DNA of 64,000 nt from Streptomyces sp. RPA4-2 (GTDB taxonomy: Bacteria; Actinomycetota; Actinomycetes; Streptomycetales; Streptomycetaceae). This document shows positions 63,091 through 64,000 of this stretch, one piece after another. The stretch is taken from the NCBI RefSeq assembly GCF_012273515.2, contig NZ_CP050975.2:7378001-7442000 (forward strand). The letters are read 5' to 3'. The notes beneath the pieces are model-generated. The model was not told where the DNA came from. It worked only from the letters and a program-made list of their open reading frames with translations, and ran no database searches. How positions within the stretch are numbered: position 1 is the first letter of the stretch; each line of letters begins with the position of its first letter. The translations under genes were made by a program, and so were the position numbers.

Positions 63091-63462
63091 CCAATGTGCT
63101 CCCCGCCACTCGCACCGTCAAGAGGTAAAACCGAGAAACTCCTTGTGCCACAAGGGAGTTCACGCCATGAAGGGGGGATTACGGGACATCATTCAAAGGG
63201 AGCTCCCCGCCTTCGGGTCCGACCGGGACGGTTTCCGGCCGTCGAGGTCGTCGAGGCCGTTGGACGGATCGACGGTCCGTTCGCCCGGGTTGGTCACGGC
63301 CACCACGTCGCCGAGCCCGACGGCCGAGGACTCCATCCATCCTGGTCCCTCCGGCGAGCGCCCCCGCGTCGCGGCCGCGTACGGCGGAGTCCTCACGGGT
63401 GCGGGGGGATCCGGCGCCCGCCCCCCTCGAGTCCGGGCTCGGGGCAGGCCCGTACGGCCGTC
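63091..63462. other. Gene-free stretch between the GH16 and IclR genes
   Basis: No convincing coding frame. At 63137-63160 AACTCC and GGAGTT flank a TTGTGGCACAA-like region, a small hairpin of unknown use. Near the right end GCGGGGGG and CCCCCC can pair (about 63401-63426), a likely terminator for the IclR gene. A frame on the - strand (63193-63396) ends DPSNGLDDLDGRKPSRSDPK and has fair codon bias, but no start with a ribosome site and no family match. Confidence 0.45.
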
Positions 63463-63999
63463 CTACGAGCCCGGCTCGGCCCGCGTCGGCACGGCCGCCC
63501 TCGTCCCCGTGCGGGCCGGCGGCTCCGGCCGGGGCTGCCATCCCAGTGCCCGCGAGATCCCGCGCGCCGCCAGCCGGACCGCCGGGACCAGTGCCGGTAC
63601 CTGTCGGTCGTGCCAGGGCACCACGACCGACACCGCCGCGACCACCGCCCCGCCCGTCCGGCGCACCGGAGCGGCGACGGACACGGCGTCGTCGGTGACC
63701 TGACGGCTGCTCACCGCCACGCCGGTACGGCGCACCTCGGCGAGCTCACGGCGCAACCGTGCCCCGTCGGTGATCGTGTGCGAGGTGAACGCGGTCAACG
63801 GCCCGCGGCAGTAGGCCTCCTGGAACCCCGGATCGCCGTGGGCGAGCAGCGCGAGGCCGACGCCCGTCGCGTGCAGCGGCCAGCGGGCGCCGACCTGGAT
63901 GCGGACGCCCACCGCGGAGCGTCCGGAGAGCCACTCGATGTACACGACCTCAGGGCCGTCGCGGACCGCCATCTGCACGTTCTCGTGCGTGGCCTCGTA
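63463..63999 (-). CDS. IclR family regulator, C-terminal effector domain only
   Basis: The gene runs off the right edge, so the winged-helix DNA-binding N-terminus is missing. The 178 residues present begin YEATHENVQMAVRDGPEVVY and include the effector-site segments WPLHATGVGLALLAHGD and SSRQVTDDAVSVAAPVRRTG, ending with an Arg/Pro-rich tail. IclR proteins bind small acids and control catabolic operons. Its own target is outside or unclear. Domain call is firm, function unknown. Confidence 0.85.
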   Translation of the reverse strand, partial: YEATHENVQMAVRDGPEVVYIEWLSGRSAVGVRIQVGARWPLHATGVGLALLAHGDPGFQEAYCRGPLTAFTSHTITDGARLRRELAEVRRTGVAVSSRQVTDDAVSVAAPVRRTGGAVVAAVSVVVPWHDRQVPALVPAVRLAARGISRALGWQPRPEPPARTGTRAAVPTRAEPGS

Positions 64000-64000
64000 C

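Noticed and set aside
63168..63703. + strand frame beginning with GGGAG and ATG after the GH16 gene
   Set aside because: It has a good ribosome site, but its product is Arg/Pro/Ser-rich and it runs antisense into the well-supported IclR gene.

Overview
The window is high-GC actinobacterial chromosome, almost certainly Streptomyces. Third codon positions are strongly G/C, many genes start with GTG or TTG, and gene pairs often share 4-base ATGA/GTGA overlaps. The content also fits: a group 2 Hrd-type sigma factor, an LCP wall ligase, a mycothiol-type DinB-fold protein, OpcA, secreted GH16-CBM6 and GH15 enzymes, and many small TetR/MarR/XRE regulators. From memory, the order (GTP cyclohydrolase II paralogue, then gnd-pgi-opcA-zwf-tal-tkt) resembles the SCO6650-6663 region of S. 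coelicolor. There is no tRNA, rRNA, CRISPR array, IS element or prophage; this is stable chromosome with local gene decay.

Layout. 1-7.8 kb: the 3' end of a GH15 glucoamylase, then a five-gene + strand cassette (SWIM protein, unknown protein, VWA protein, MoxR ATPase, DUF5682 protein). 8-12.1 kb: DUF2071 protein, LCP wall ligase and GT4 glycosyltransferase (all -), with a perfect 40-bp palindrome after the glycosyltransferase. 12.3-15.7 kb: MarR regulator with an in-frame remnant of a second MarR gene behind it, divergent from a DHA2-type exporter, then an SDR behind two ACCGATCGGT operators. 15.7-19.9 kb: a second MoxR-VWA pair, the TetR regulator carrying the same operator, and a CoA-transferase. 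20-27 kb: XRE regulator, secreted beta-propeller protein, DUF3533 membrane protein, mycothiol-type isomerase, MarR/YceI divergon, GST-like protein.

27.5-34.6 kb: a presumed organosulfur scavenging unit (polar amino-acid-type ABC transporter, GNAT, two FMN monooxygenases) with a recognisable actinobacterial leader peptide before the monooxygenases and a second possible Cys-rich leader upstream. 34.7-37 kb: sigma factor, a UvrA remnant and a CDP-alcohol phosphatidyltransferase. 37.1-45.3 kb: the most interesting region, a translationally coupled gene set with a divergent dehydrogenase, a T-fold (6-PTPS/QueD) protein lacking its catalytic residues, a glycosyltransferase, a methyltransferase, an UPF0104 membrane protein, a creatininase/ArfB-family amidohydrolase, a GTP cyclohydrolase II with Met in place of the catalytic Tyr, an ornithine cyclodeaminase-like protein and a broken FAD oxidoreductase. 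It reads as an uncharacterised pathway starting from GTP via a formamidopyrimidine intermediate.

45.3-51.4 kb: beta-lactamase-fold hydrolase, exporter and TetR, PPOX protein, unknown protein, TerB. 51.5-60.5 kb: a - strand central-carbon operon (tkt, tal, zwf, opcA, pgi, gnd, phosphatase) diverging from an AraC regulator. 61.6-64 kb: a secreted GH16-CBM6 enzyme with a 36-bp palindromic operator, and the C-terminal part of an IclR regulator that runs off the window.
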